A stretch of 64,000 nt of DNA, taken from contig NZ_BILX01000027.1 of assembly GCF_004000785.1 (NCBI RefSeq), positions 1 to 64,000 on the forward strand, given 5' to 3'. The stretch comes from Paenibacillus ehimensis NBRC 15659 (GTDB lineage: Bacteria > Bacillota > Bacilli > Paenibacillales > NBRC-103111). Shown piece by piece: positions 32,880-41,239 of the stretch (position 1 is its first letter; every line of letters starts with the position of its first letter). Both the position numbers and the translations under genes were made by a program. The notes under the pieces are model-generated. The model did not search any database, was not told the DNA's origin, and saw nothing but the letters and a program-made list of their open reading frames with translations.

Positions 32880-33620
32880 TTATTTTCGGTTGGTATCCGC
32901 ATAAACGGCCATCGCATCGCGCATAAATTTCGCCAGGCCGTCGCCGAAACGATCGATGTTTTTGGTAAATCGCTCGTCATCCACATACATTTGACCCAAG
33001 CCTTTGAAGGCTTCGAGCGAGTAAGTGCCCATTTGGTTCAATAGATCATACCATTCTTTAATGGCCGCTTGGGCCTCAGCAGAATCAGGCGAGCCGCTGC
33101 GAAGTCCGGCAAGCTTTGTGTAGAGGGCATTCATGGTGTTGGCCATCGCTTCCTGCTCGTCTTTGGACATGGAGCCGACTTTGGCGTTGGCCTTGTCGAC
33201 CGCTTCATCGCCCCAGCGTTCGCGGGCTTCTTGTTCATAAGGATTACGGCTAAAGTCAAAGCCTTCGAATTTTTCTTTTGTCGTCATTTCAATTTCTCCT
33301 TTCGCGTGACGAATCGTTTTATCGATCGTCGCGATCATTTTTTCGAGCCGGCTGCGTTTTTCGAGCAGCATGCTCCGGTGCAGCTCCAGCGCTTCCAGAC
33401 GGTTAAAGGAAGGGCTGTGAACAATTTCTTTGATTTTCGTCAAGGGGAAGTCCAGTTCTTTGAAAAATAAGATCTGCTGCAGCATTTCGAGATTTTCGTC
33501 GGAGTATAAGCGATACCCGGCTTCCGTCGTCCCGTCCGGGGTCAACAGCCCGATCGCATCGTAATGATGAAGTGTGCGCACACTGATGCCGACTAAATCC
33601 GCAACCTCTTTTACCTTCAC
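32880..33620 (-). CDS. MerR-family regulator with TipAS ligand domain (Mta/TipA type)
   Basis: A 246-residue regulator. Residues 1-70 are a MerR winged helix (VKEVADLVGISVRTLHHYDAIGLL, then GYRLYSDENLEMLQQILFFKELDF). A dimer coiled coil follows (about 75-110). The C-terminal half (about 120-243) is a TipAS domain with RNPYEQEARERWGDEAV and FTKNIDRFGDGLAKFM. TipA/Mta proteins activate drug-export genes on binding hydrophobic antibiotics. The promoter has the 19-bp spacer typical of MerR-activated promoters with a palindrome inside, so it controls itself. The start is GTG with AAGGAGG rather far upstream (14 bases). Confidence 0.9.
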   Translation of the reverse strand: MKVKEVADLVGISVRTLHHYDAIGLLTPDGTTEAGYRLYSDENLEMLQQILFFKELDFPLTKIKEIVHSPSFNRLEALELHRSMLLEKRSRLEKMIATIDKTIRHAKGEIEMTTKEKFEGFDFSRNPYEQEARERWGDEAVDKANAKVGSMSKDEQEAMANTMNALYTKLAGLRSGSPDSAEAQAAIKEWYDLLNQMGTYSLEAFKGLGQMYVDDERFTKNIDRFGDGLAKFMRDAMAVYADTNRK

Positions 33621-33650
33621 TGGAATCGTCGCGACCTCCTTCCAAGAATC

Positions 33651-33681
33651 ACTATAGAGTATAACGTAACGTTAGAGTCAA
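33651..33681 (-). promoter_or_regulatory. MerR-type promoter with 19-bp spacer
   Basis: Minus strand -35 TTGACT (33681-33676) and -10 TATAGT (33656-33651) are 19 bp apart. The spacer holds the palindrome TAACGTTACGTTA. The long spacer is the hallmark of promoters twisted into activity by MerR-family proteins. Confidence 0.85.
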
Positions 33682-33707
33682 CAACAAAAATGATATTCTA
33701 AAAAACA

Positions 33708-33737
33708 AAAAACACTTCCGATGGGAGAAGTGTTTTT
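33708..33737 (-). terminator. Terminator of the Pmp3-family gene
   Basis: AAAAACACTTC (33708-33718) and GAAGTGTTTTT (33727-33737) are perfect inverted repeats, downstream of the minus-strand stop at 33763. Confidence 0.85.
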
Positions 33738-33762
33738 ACGGCGACCCGCTTCCTATACAAAA

Positions 33763-33951
33763 TTACCGGTGCATATTCCGGGCCATTCTTTCCATCCGTT
33801 GGTCCTGCTTGCGTTCGTGGACGACCAGACAAGCATGAATGGCGCCAGGCAGCCAGAAGAAGAGCGTCAGAATGAAATTGAGAAGAGCCTGTATCGGTTT
33901 TCCGCAAAATAAAACGGCGACAGGAGGGAGCAGTATAGCGAGAAGATACAT
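33763..33951 (-). CDS. Pmp3/YqaE-family small membrane protein
   Basis: A 62-residue protein with two membrane helices: MYLLAILLPPVAVLFCG and a second, LLNFILTLFFWLPGAIHACLVV. The PPVAV turn and the WLPG...IHA pattern define the Pmp3 (UPF0057) proteolipid family. These are linked to membrane potential and salt or cold stress in yeast and plants; the bacterial role is unclear. The basic C-terminus (RKQDQRMERMARNMHR) is usual. It is divergent from the PTS regulator and has its own terminator. Confidence 0.88.
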   Translation of the reverse strand: MYLLAILLPPVAVLFCGKPIQALLNFILTLFFWLPGAIHACLVVHERKQDQRMERMARNMHR

Positions 33952-34024
33952 TTCGAAAAGCCTCCTTTGAGGTTCGTTATTGTTCTATACGAAATGAGGG
34001 TTAAAAAGTTTCCGGAAAGCGACA

Positions 34025-34092
34025 GTGCAATTTTTGCACGGTACGAACGACAATAGTTGTTCTGTTTTTGGCGCGAAGGCCGATTGTATAAT
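34025..34092 (+). promoter_or_regulatory. Promoter region of the PTS operon with a small palindrome
   Basis: -10 TATAAT (34087-34092), preceded by TTG, with a weak -35-like TTTTTG (34065-34070) at 16 bp. Upstream lies the perfect palindrome GTGCAATTTTTGCAC (34025-34039), an operator candidate that could serve either this gene or the divergent Pmp3 gene. Confidence 0.5.
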
Positions 34093-34176
34093 AAGGGCGT
34101 CAGATAACATACTAGATTTGAAAGATAGACTGACGGAAGGGGGGGATGGGCGATTCTGGACCAAAGGCGCGCCGGC

Positions 34177-36297
34177 ATGCTCGCCATGCTGCAGGAAACC
34201 GGAGATTACGTGTCCGTCCGCGAAATCATGAACAAATTCGATATCTCCAAGCGGACGGTCTACTACGATCTTCAAGCCGTCAACGAGTGGCTCTCGGACC
34301 ACGGACTCGCCCCCGTCGAATATGTTCGGGGCCGGGGATATCTGCTGCCGGAGGAAAGCCGCTCCCGTATCCCTTCCATGGCGCATGAAGTCAAGAAGGA
34401 CGACTATTACTTGTCCCCGCGGGAACGAAAAGCCTGGGTAGCGATTCAATTGCTCACCCGCAGGGAACCGTTGTTCATGCAGGACATCACGGACTTTTTA
34501 TTGGTGAGCCGCGGAACCGGCCTGAATGAGCTGAAGCAGGTGAAGAAAGAGCTTGCCGCTCTTCAGCTTGAGGTCTTGTTCGATAAAAAGAACGGCTACA
34601 GCGTCGAAGGGAAAGAGACCGACCAGCGCAAGGCGCTATCGTACTTTATGTCCCAAGTGCTCCATCACGTCAGCTGGAAAAGCTTCGTTTCGCAGTTTCA
34701 AGGACTGGTCAATGCCAACGTGGTTCACCGCAAGCTCCCGTTCTTCCAAGAGGAACAGCTCGCGGAAGTGTACGGGCTCGTCACGCGCTGCGAGAAAACG
34801 CTCGGGCTGGAATTCACCGACGATATGGTGTTTAGTCTGACCACAAGATTGCTCGTTTACGCGAACCGGCTCCAGCAGGGACATAGCATTACACTCGATG
34901 CCGACGAGAAAGAGGCATTGAAGCAAACGCCGGAATACGCGGGGGCCATCCAATTGGCAGGCGAGCTCGGGCGCATGTTCGATCTCGAATTTCCGGAGGA
35001 CGAGGTATGCTACTTGACTCTCCAGCTGTTGGGCGCGCGGGTGAACCGGTCGAACGGCAGGAAGGCGTTGGGCGATCCCGGCAAGGATGCCGACGCCGAC
35101 GAAACGATCCTGCTATTAAAGCGGTTGATTCGGCAGATGATCGATTTGTTCGAGCGGCATGCGTGCATTTTCTTTCAAAACCGCGACGAGCTGGAGCAGC
35201 GGCTGCTGATTCATTTGAAGCCGGCCTATTACCGGATCAAATTCGGACTGGAGATCGACAATCCGCTCGCGGAAGCGATGAAATCGAAATATGGGGAAAT
35301 ATTCGAGATTTCCAGAAAATGCGTCAAACCGCTGGAAGAGCATCTGGGCAAGCCGGTCGATGACAATGAGGTCGCTTACCTGGCGATGCACTTCGGAGGC
35401 TGGATGCGCCGGGAAAACGCGATGCCGGTCCGGCGGAAAAAGGCGGCGATCGTATGCGTCAACGGCATTTCCGCCGCGCGCATGCTGAGAATCCAGCTGG
35501 AGCAGCTGTTCCCGGCGTTGGATATCGAAGCGGTCCTGTCGCTGCGGGACTACGAATCGTTTCCGGCGGAATCGGTGGATCTGCTGTTCTCGACCGTTCA
35601 TCTGCAGGACAGCCCGGCGCCGGTATTTACGGTGCATCCCATTCTATCGGATGCGGATAAAGCACACCTGCTTCATCAGGTGAACCGGGTGTCGGGACAG
35701 ATGGATGCGCCGCAGGGCCGCTCCGCGCAGGCGATTCTGGAGATGGTCCGGAAGTACGCCCGGATCTCGGACGAACAAGGGCTGCTGCGGGAGCTCCAGC
35801 GCTACTTGTCCGCAGGACGCTCCCCGGGGGCGGAGGAAGAGAAGCCCTCGCTCGCCGGCCTGCTGCCGCCGGAGCATGTGGTGCTGCGGAACGGAGCGGC
35901 CGATTGGAAGGACGCGATCGGGCTGGCGGCGGAGCCGCTGCTCCGCAACGGCTTCGTCGAACAGCGGTACGTGAAAGCGATGATCGCCAAAGTTGACAGC
36001 TACGGACCGTATATCGTCGTCAGCCCGGGGGTGGCTATCGCTCACGCCAAGCCGGAGGAGGGCGTCCGGCGGCTGGGCATGAGCCTGCTGAAGCTGGGGC
36101 AGGCCGTCCCGTTCGGTCCGGAGGCCCGGCATCAGATCCGGCTCGTGCTGGTGCTGGCCAGCGCGGACGGCGAATCGCATTTGCGGGCGCTTTCGCAGCT
36201 GACGGTACTGCTGCGCGAGGAGAAAGTGAAGGAAAGCCTTCTCGAGGCACAGACCGCCGAACAGCTTGCCGGACTCATCCGGCAGCATACGTCATAG
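34177..36297 (+). CDS. PRD-containing PTS-regulated transcriptional regulator (UlaR/MtlR-like)
   Basis: A protein of about 706 residues. Order: helix-turn-helix (MLAMLQETGDYVSVREIMNKF, then ISKRTVYYDLQAVNEWL), two PTS regulation domains (about 165-270 and 300-405), an IIB-like domain (about 420-500) and a C-terminal IIA domain with His in GVAIAHAKPEEGVR (about 620). Such proteins are activators switched by phosphorylation from HPr and the cognate IIB. All PTS parts follow directly, so this is the local regulator. The frame stays open upstream with residues ILDQRRAG before the ATG, preceded by AAGGGGGG and an ATT at 34153; a non-standard start there is possible. Confidence 0.88.
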   Translation: MLAMLQETGDYVSVREIMNKFDISKRTVYYDLQAVNEWLSDHGLAPVEYVRGRGYLLPEESRSRIPSMAHEVKKDDYYLSPRERKAWVAIQLLTRREPLFMQDITDFLLVSRGTGLNELKQVKKELAALQLEVLFDKKNGYSVEGKETDQRKALSYFMSQVLHHVSWKSFVSQFQGLVNANVVHRKLPFFQEEQLAEVYGLVTRCEKTLGLEFTDDMVFSLTTRLLVYANRLQQGHSITLDADEKEALKQTPEYAGAIQLAGELGRMFDLEFPEDEVCYLTLQLLGARVNRSNGRKALGDPGKDADADETILLLKRLIRQMIDLFERHACIFFQNRDELEQRLLIHLKPAYYRIKFGLEIDNPLAEAMKSKYGEIFEISRKCVKPLEEHLGKPVDDNEVAYLAMHFGGWMRRENAMPVRRKKAAIVCVNGISAARMLRIQLEQLFPALDIEAVLSLRDYESFPAESVDLLFSTVHLQDSPAPVFTVHPILSDADKAHLLHQVNRVSGQMDAPQGRSAQAILEMVRKYARISDEQGLLRELQRYLSAGRSPGAEEEKPSLAGLLPPEHVVLRNGAADWKDAIGLAAEPLLRNGFVEQRYVKAMIAKVDSYGPYIVVSPGVAIAHAKPEEGVRRLGMSLLKLGQAVPFGPEARHQIRLVLVLASADGESHLRALSQLTVLLREEKVKESLLEAQTAEQLAGLIRQHTS

Positions 36298-36328
36298 CAA
36301 GGAATCGTACCAAGGAGGAGAGAAACGG

Positions 36329-36775
36329 ATGAAATTTTTGGAGAGGGAACTCATCGGTCTCGATGTGGAGGTGCAATCGGCGGAGGACGCGATTCGGGCC
36401 GCAGGCTCGCTGCTCGTCAGCGGGGGAGCGGCAGACGCCTCCTACGTCGACGCGATGGTACAGGCGTACGGGGACAAGGGGCCATACTTCGTGCTCGCGC
36501 CGCACATCGCCTTGCCGCATGCGAAAGCCGAGGATGGCGTCCATGAGGCGTCCGTCGCTTTCGTCCGCTTGAAACGGCCGGTCGTGTTCGGCCATCAAAC
36601 GAACGATCCGGTGGATCTGGTCTTCGCGCTCGGCTCGGCCTCCAACGCCGACCATATCGCCTTGCTGCGCAGGCTGACGCTGCTTCTGAACGACCCGAGC
36701 CATGTGCAGTGCTTCAGAGAAGCCACAAGCCCGGACGACATCGAAAACATGATCTTAAGGAGGAACGAAGTATGA
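36329..36775 (+). CDS. PTS fructose/ascorbate-type EIIA
   Basis: A 148-residue phosphocarrier. The phosphorylated His64 is in HIALPHAKAEDGV, the signature of the fructose-mannitol/ascorbate IIA family. GPYFVLAP just before and DHIALLRRLTLLL later also fit. It receives phosphate from HPr (probably the one encoded at 40970) and passes it to EIIB. AAGGAGGAG sits 9 bases before the ATG. The stop overlaps the EIIB start (ATGA). Confidence 0.92.
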   Translation: MKFLERELIGLDVEVQSAEDAIRAAGSLLVSGGAADASYVDAMVQAYGDKGPYFVLAPHIALPHAKAEDGVHEASVAFVRLKRPVVFGHQTNDPVDLVFALGSASNADHIALLRRLTLLLNDPSHVQCFREATSPDDIENMILRRNEV

Positions 36776-37035
36776 AAATCTTGTGTGTTTGCGGTTTAGG
36801 TCAAGGAACGAGCCTTATTTTGCGAATGAACGTGGAAAGCGTGCTGAGGGAATTGGGTGTGAGCGCGGATGTGGAGCATACGGACGTTTCTTCAGCATCG
36901 GGCATGTCCGTCGACCATATCATCACCAGCAACGAGCTGGCGCAAAGCCTGCAGGGGCACTCCGCCAATATCGTCATCGTGAACAACTATTTCGATCTGA
37001 ACGAAATTAAGGAGAAATTGAAAGGCACCATCTAA
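36772..37035 (+). CDS. PTS ascorbate-type EIIB
   Basis: An 87-residue protein with the phosphocysteine loop at its N-terminus: Cys7 in LCVCGLGQGTSLIL. The rest is a small alpha/beta fold (HIITSNELAQSLQ, IVIVNNYFDLNEIKEKL) as in UlaB. It passes phosphate from EIIA to the sugar during transport by EIIC. Start overlaps the EIIA stop by four bases; the EIIC gene follows 21 bases later. Confidence 0.92.
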   Translation: MKILCVCGLGQGTSLILRMNVESVLRELGVSADVEHTDVSSASGMSVDHIITSNELAQSLQGHSANIVIVNNYFDLNEIKEKLKGTI

Positions 37036-37055
37036 TCCTTAAAGGGGGATTTCAC

Positions 37056-38351
37056 ATGGAAGTCATTTTTTGGATTGCGACCAACGTCTTCGGCACGCCG
37101 GCCATTTTGCTCGGATTCATCGTGCTGGTCGGTCTCCTGCTTCAGAAAAAGACGACAAGCCAGGTGATCAGCGGGACGTTCAAGGCGGTCATCGGCTTCC
37201 TCGTTATCGGAGCGGGAGCAGGGGTCATCGTCAACGCGCTCAACGTGTTCGAGCCGATGTGGAAGGAGGTGTTCGGGCTGCAAGCCGAATCGCTCGGCCA
37301 GTTTATGGGGCAGCAGACGTTCAACTCCAAATTCGGCAGCGCGGTCACGCTGGCGATGTTCATTGGCTTTTTGATCAACGTCCTGCTCGCGCGGTTCACG
37401 AAGTTCAAGTTCATTTACTTGACCGGTCACATGATGTTCTGGACATCAAGCGTATTCGCCGGCATCGTGGTTCATTCGGCGGGCAACGTTTCTTTCGGCA
37501 AGCTGGTCTTATTCCTCTCCGTTATTCTTGGTCTGTATTGGACACTGCAGCCTGCGCTCACCCAGCCGTTCGTCCGTAAAATTACGGGCAACGACAACAT
37601 CGCCCTCGGGCATACGTCGGCGTCGGTTGCGCTGCTTGGCGCGCTGCTCGGCAAATGGTTCGGGAACAAAGAGAACGATGCGGAAAAAATCAAAGTGCCG
37701 AAGGGCTTCGAGTTTCTGCGCGATTCCAACGTCATTACGGCGCTCAGCATGGGGCTCCTGTTTCTGGTCGGCGCGATCGTCGTCGTCCTGAAAGACACGC
37801 CGGGCGCGAAAGAGCTGGTCGCCAAAGCGGGCGAGCAAAACTTCATCATCTACGCGCTGCTTCAATCGCTCACGTTTGCCGGCGGGATTGCAATCGTTCT
37901 CATGGGCGTTCGGATGTTCATCGGCGAGCTGGTGCCGGCGTTTAACGGGATCGCTACGAAGCTTGTTCCCGGCGCGAAGCCTGCGCTCGATTGCCCGGTC
38001 ACGTTCCCTTATGCGCCGAATGCCGTCATTCTCGGGTTTATGGGAGCCTTTGTCGGAGCCTTGATCTGGCTCGTCGTTCTCGGCAACACCGTCGCTTACA
38101 TTTTTGTGCCGACGATGATCGTGCTGTTCTTCCACGGCGCGACGGCGGGCGTCTTCGGCAATGCAACCGGGGGAGCGCGCGGTGCGGTGCTCGGCGGCTT
38201 TGCCACCGCAACGGTCGTTGCCTGGGGCCAGTACGCCATGGTCAAATTTTTCATCGCATCGACGATTCCGGATACGGCCATGTGGGCGGCAGACTCCGAC
38301 ATGTTTATTATCGGGCCGATCATCAGTTTTCTTGCGAAGCTGCTGTTTTAA
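37056..38351 (+). CDS. PTS ascorbate-type EIIC permease (UlaA family)
   Basis: A 431-residue membrane protein with about 11 hydrophobic segments. UlaA-family features include GTPAILLGFIVLVGLLLQKK at the N-terminus, VIGFLVIGAGAGVIVNALNVFEPM, the loop GHTSASVALLGALLG, and the C-terminal FHGATAGVFGNATGG region. The family imports and phosphorylates L-ascorbate in E. coli, but related members take other sugars or lactones. The operon lacks the UlaG-type metallo-beta-lactamase lactonase and carries a phosphotriesterase-type lactonase instead, so the substrate may differ from ascorbate. Confidence 0.92.
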   Translation: MEVIFWIATNVFGTPAILLGFIVLVGLLLQKKTTSQVISGTFKAVIGFLVIGAGAGVIVNALNVFEPMWKEVFGLQAESLGQFMGQQTFNSKFGSAVTLAMFIGFLINVLLARFTKFKFIYLTGHMMFWTSSVFAGIVVHSAGNVSFGKLVLFLSVILGLYWTLQPALTQPFVRKITGNDNIALGHTSASVALLGALLGKWFGNKENDAEKIKVPKGFEFLRDSNVITALSMGLLFLVGAIVVVLKDTPGAKELVAKAGEQNFIIYALLQSLTFAGGIAIVLMGVRMFIGELVPAFNGIATKLVPGAKPALDCPVTFPYAPNAVILGFMGAFVGALIWLVVLGNTVAYIFVPTMIVLFFHGATAGVFGNATGGARGAVLGGFATATVVAWGQYAMVKFFIASTIPDTAMWAADSDMFIIGPIISFLAKLLF

Positions 38352-38416
38352 TCAAAATCGCCATTCGGCCTCAGCCGGTTCGCCGGACGAGGTGCGGATA
38401 AGGAGGTCACAGAGAG

Positions 38417-39409
38417 ATGAGTTTCGTTCGGACTTTGCGTGGAGATATCCCTAAGGACCAGCTCGGGTTTACGTATTCCCACGAGCATATCGTTTGCCGC
38501 CCGGCATTCTGGGCGGAGCGGGGAGAAAACGACCTGCTGCTGGATGACAAGGAAAAATCGAAGCTGGACGTGCTGGACTTCAAATGCCACGGCGGGCAAA
38601 CGATCGTCGATGCCACGGCCGTCGATTACGGACGCGACGTCGAGGCGGTGTACGCGATCATGGAAGAAACCGGCGTTCAGATCGTCGGCACGGCAGGCTT
38701 CAACAAAAGCTTTCTGTGGAACGCCAAAGTGAAGGAAGAGCTGAAGCCGATCATCGGCAATTACAACACGTACTACGAGTGGATCGATGCGAAAAGCATC
38801 AACGAGCTGGCGGATTTCGTTATCCGCGAAGTGGAGGAAGGACTGGAAGGAACGCCGTTCAAGGGCGGTCAAGTGAAATTCGGCACCGGCTACAACCGGA
38901 TTACGCCGCTGGAGGAGAAGACGCTGCGGGCCGTCGCCCGCGCGCATCACGAGACGAAAGCGCCGGTCCACTCCCATACGGAGGTCGGCACGATGGGTCT
39001 GGAACAGATCGAGCTGCTGCGGAGCGAGAACGTGAATCTGGCCTATGTCAGCTTCGGCCACATGGACCGCAATCCCGATCCGTATTACCACGAGCAAATG
39101 GCGAAAACCGGCGCCTATCTGTGCTTTGACGGCATTGCCAAAATCAAATACGCGCCGGAAAGCACCCGGATTCATCTCCTGCTGGAGCTGGTGCGCAAAG
39201 GGTACGAGAACCAGATTTTGATCAGCGGGGATACGGCCCGGAAAACGTACTACAAGCACTACGATTACGGGCTCGGCTTGGAATATATCATTGCCAAATG
39301 GGTGCCGCGCTTTATCGACGAGGCGAACAAAGCCGGGTTCGACGGCGACAAGCTCGTGGAAAAGTTTTTCGTGACGAATCCGGCGAACTGCTTCGCCTTT
39401 AAACGGTGA
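38417..39409 (+). CDS. Phosphotriesterase-family lactonase (COG1735)
   Basis: A 330-residue amidohydrolase-fold enzyme. Metal ligands are visible as His22 and His24 (YSHEHIV), Lys154 (QVKFGTGYN), His185 and/or His187 (VHSHTE), His215 (SFGHMDR) and Asp272 (ISGDTAR). This set is that of COG1735 enzymes, several of which hydrolyse phosphorylated sugar lactones rather than organophosphates. Its place right after a PTS permease makes a phosphorylated lactone, produced on import, the most likely substrate. It begins at 38417 with AAGGAGG about 10 bases ahead. Confidence 0.87.
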   Translation: MSFVRTLRGDIPKDQLGFTYSHEHIVCRPAFWAERGENDLLLDDKEKSKLDVLDFKCHGGQTIVDATAVDYGRDVEAVYAIMEETGVQIVGTAGFNKSFLWNAKVKEELKPIIGNYNTYYEWIDAKSINELADFVIREVEEGLEGTPFKGGQVKFGTGYNRITPLEEKTLRAVARAHHETKAPVHSHTEVGTMGLEQIELLRSENVNLAYVSFGHMDRNPDPYYHEQMAKTGAYLCFDGIAKIKYAPESTRIHLLLELVRKGYENQILISGDTARKTYYKHYDYGLGLEYIIAKWVPRFIDEANKAGFDGDKLVEKFFVTNPANCFAFKR

Positions 39410-39421
39410 GGAGGGGCGGCC

Positions 39422-40162
39422 ATGCAGCTGCAATACGAAAATTCGTTCGACGTCAAAGAGAAAATCGTCCGGGCGCAGGCTGCGATTCTGCCGATCGGTG
39501 CTGTGGAAGCGCACGGGCCCCATCTTCCGCTCGGGACGGACAATCTGCTGGCAGAGCGGATGGCCGCCAAGCTCGCCGAACGGACCGGCAGCTTCGTGCT
39601 GCCGACGATGCCTTACGGCCAGGTATGGAGCCTGCGGAATTTTCCGGGCAGCATCAACGTGTCCAACGAGGCGCTGATCGCCTTGCTGAACGATATCGGG
39701 GAAAGCTTATTCCGGCAAGGCTTCCGCATCTTCGTTATGCTGAACGGCCATCTCGGCAACGCCACGGCCTTGAAGGAAGCGGCCCGCAAGCTGGCGGAAC
39801 GGGTGCCGGAGCTCACGGTCTATTATTTCTTTTATCCCGGTGTCAAAGACATTACGGCGCAGGTCCGCGAGTCTTCGAGCAGCCATGCTTCGTATTTTCA
39901 CGCTTGCGAGATTGAAACCTCGTACATGCTGTATCTGGCCGGCGAGCATGTCGACATGAGCCGGGCGATTTGCGACATTCCCGACATCGGCGTAGAGGCC
40001 GACTGTACGCCTACCCCGTGGGAGACGTTCACCTCGTCCGCCGTCCTCGGCGACGCCACGTTGGCTACCGCGGAGAAAGGGCGGGCCATCCTGGAGACGA
40101 GTCTTGACGTCATGACCCGTATCGTGAACGATGCCAAGAAGCGGCATCAACCCACACCCTAA
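39422..40162 (+). CDS. Creatininase-family hydrolase
   Basis: A 246-residue metal-dependent amidohydrolase. The metal-site segments are ILPIGAVEAHGPHLPLGTDN (Glu29, His31, Asp40), LNGHLGNATAL and FHACEIETSYML. The family opens cyclic amides (creatinine) or cleaves C-N bonds in cofactor synthesis. In this operon it probably acts on a sugar-derived amide or lactam, which is inference. It starts 12 bases after the lactonase stop with ribosome site GAGGAGG. Confidence 0.87.
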   Translation: MQLQYENSFDVKEKIVRAQAAILPIGAVEAHGPHLPLGTDNLLAERMAAKLAERTGSFVLPTMPYGQVWSLRNFPGSINVSNEALIALLNDIGESLFRQGFRIFVMLNGHLGNATALKEAARKLAERVPELTVYYFFYPGVKDITAQVRESSSSHASYFHACEIETSYMLYLAGEHVDMSRAICDIPDIGVEADCTPTPWETFTSSAVLGDATLATAEKGRAILETSLDVMTRIVNDAKKRHQPTP

Positions 40163-40184
40163 AGAAAAGCAGGTGAAGGCAGCA

Positions 40185-40919
40185 ATGATCCAAACGTATT
40201 TCAATCATATCCGGCGCATGCTGAATCTAGTGGAAACGACCGAAACGGCCGCCATGCGTCAGGCTGCGGAGCGGACGGCCGACTGCATCATCGGCGGAGG
40301 CGTCGTTCATTTGTTCGGCTGCGGCCACTCGCATATTTTGACGGAGGAAGTGTTCTACCGCGCAGGCGGTCTGGTCCCGATCCGGCCGATCTTCGTGGAG
40401 CCGCTCATGCTGCACGAAGGGGCGGTCCGCTCCTCAGAGCTGGAAAGGCAGAACGGACTGGCAAGCACGTTTATGGAGGAGCAGGACATCCGTCCCGGCG
40501 AGGTCGCGTTCGTGCTGTCCACTTCGGGACGCAATCCGGTTCCGGTCGACGTCGTGCTGGCAGCGAAGGAAAAAGGCGCCTTTACGATCGGCATCACCTC
40601 GCTGGAGTATTCGCAAAGCCAGCCTTCGCGGCATACGAGCGGCAAGCACTTGTACGATGCCGTAGATTTGGTCATTAACAATTATGCGGTCAAAGGCGAT
40701 GCGGTGTTGAAGCATCCGGACATTCCGATTCCGTTCACCCCGACGTCCACGGTGATCGGAGCGGCGCTGCTCAATGCCGTGCTGGCCTCGGCCATCGAAC
40801 GGATGGCAGAGCGAGGGTTCCAGCCGCCGGTCTTCCTAAGCGGCAACATCGACGGAGCCGACCGCCACAATGCCGCCTTGATCGAACGGTACAAAGAACG
40901 TATCCCGCTATTGAAGTAA
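40185..40919 (+). CDS. SIS-domain sugar isomerase-like protein (UPF0309 type)
   Basis: A 244-residue protein with a SIS fold. The N-terminal helix MIQTYFNHIRRMLNLVETTE is followed by GGGVVHLFGCGHSHILTEEVFYRAGGL and the Ser/Thr loop VLSTSGRNPVPVDV that binds phosphosugars. The C-terminal half has HPDIPIPFTPTSTVIGAALLNAV. Matches the UPF0309 group, often in sugar PTS operons. The reaction is likely isomerisation or ether/amine removal on a phosphosugar. The frame is open further upstream into the creatininase gene; the ATG at 40185 with AGGTGAAGG ahead is preferred. Confidence 0.87.
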   Translation: MIQTYFNHIRRMLNLVETTETAAMRQAAERTADCIIGGGVVHLFGCGHSHILTEEVFYRAGGLVPIRPIFVEPLMLHEGAVRSSELERQNGLASTFMEEQDIRPGEVAFVLSTSGRNPVPVDVVLAAKEKGAFTIGITSLEYSQSQPSRHTSGKHLYDAVDLVINNYAVKGDAVLKHPDIPIPFTPTSTVIGAALLNAVLASAIERMAERGFQPPVFLSGNIDGADRHNAALIERYKERIPLLK

Positions 40920-40969
40920 TTAATATCCTATTAAATATATAAAGATTATAGGTTAGGAGGTAGTGCCGC

Positions 40970-41239
40970 ATGGTGGCGAAAGAGATAATCATACGAAACG
41001 AACAAGGTTTTCATGTCCGGCCGGCCCAGCTGTTCGTAGACAAGGCCAACGAGTTTCGGTCGGACCTCAAGGTGCGCAGCGAGAGCGGTGAAGAAGCCGA
41101 CGGAAAAAGCATGCTGGACCTGATGACCCTCGGATTGGAGCAAGGCGCCCGCATCGTTTTGGAAGCAAGCGGCGAGGACGAACAGGAATGCCTGCAAGCG
41201 TTGGCCGAGCTGATCGAAAGCAAGTTCGGTGAATCGTGA
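40970..41239 (+). CDS. HPr-family phosphocarrier, operon-specific
   Basis: An 89-residue HPr. The active His15 is in QGFHVRPAQL and the regulatory-type Ser47 in GKSMLDLMTLGL. The residues after Ser differ from the usual IMGVMSLG, so control by HPr kinase may be weak. It is a second HPr dedicated to this operon, as the general ptsH is normally next to ptsI elsewhere. GGAGG lies ahead of the ATG and the stop overlaps the start of the Enzyme I gene. Confidence 0.92.
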   Translation: MVAKEIIIRNEQGFHVRPAQLFVDKANEFRSDLKVRSESGEEADGKSMLDLMTLGLEQGARIVLEASGEDEQECLQALAELIESKFGES

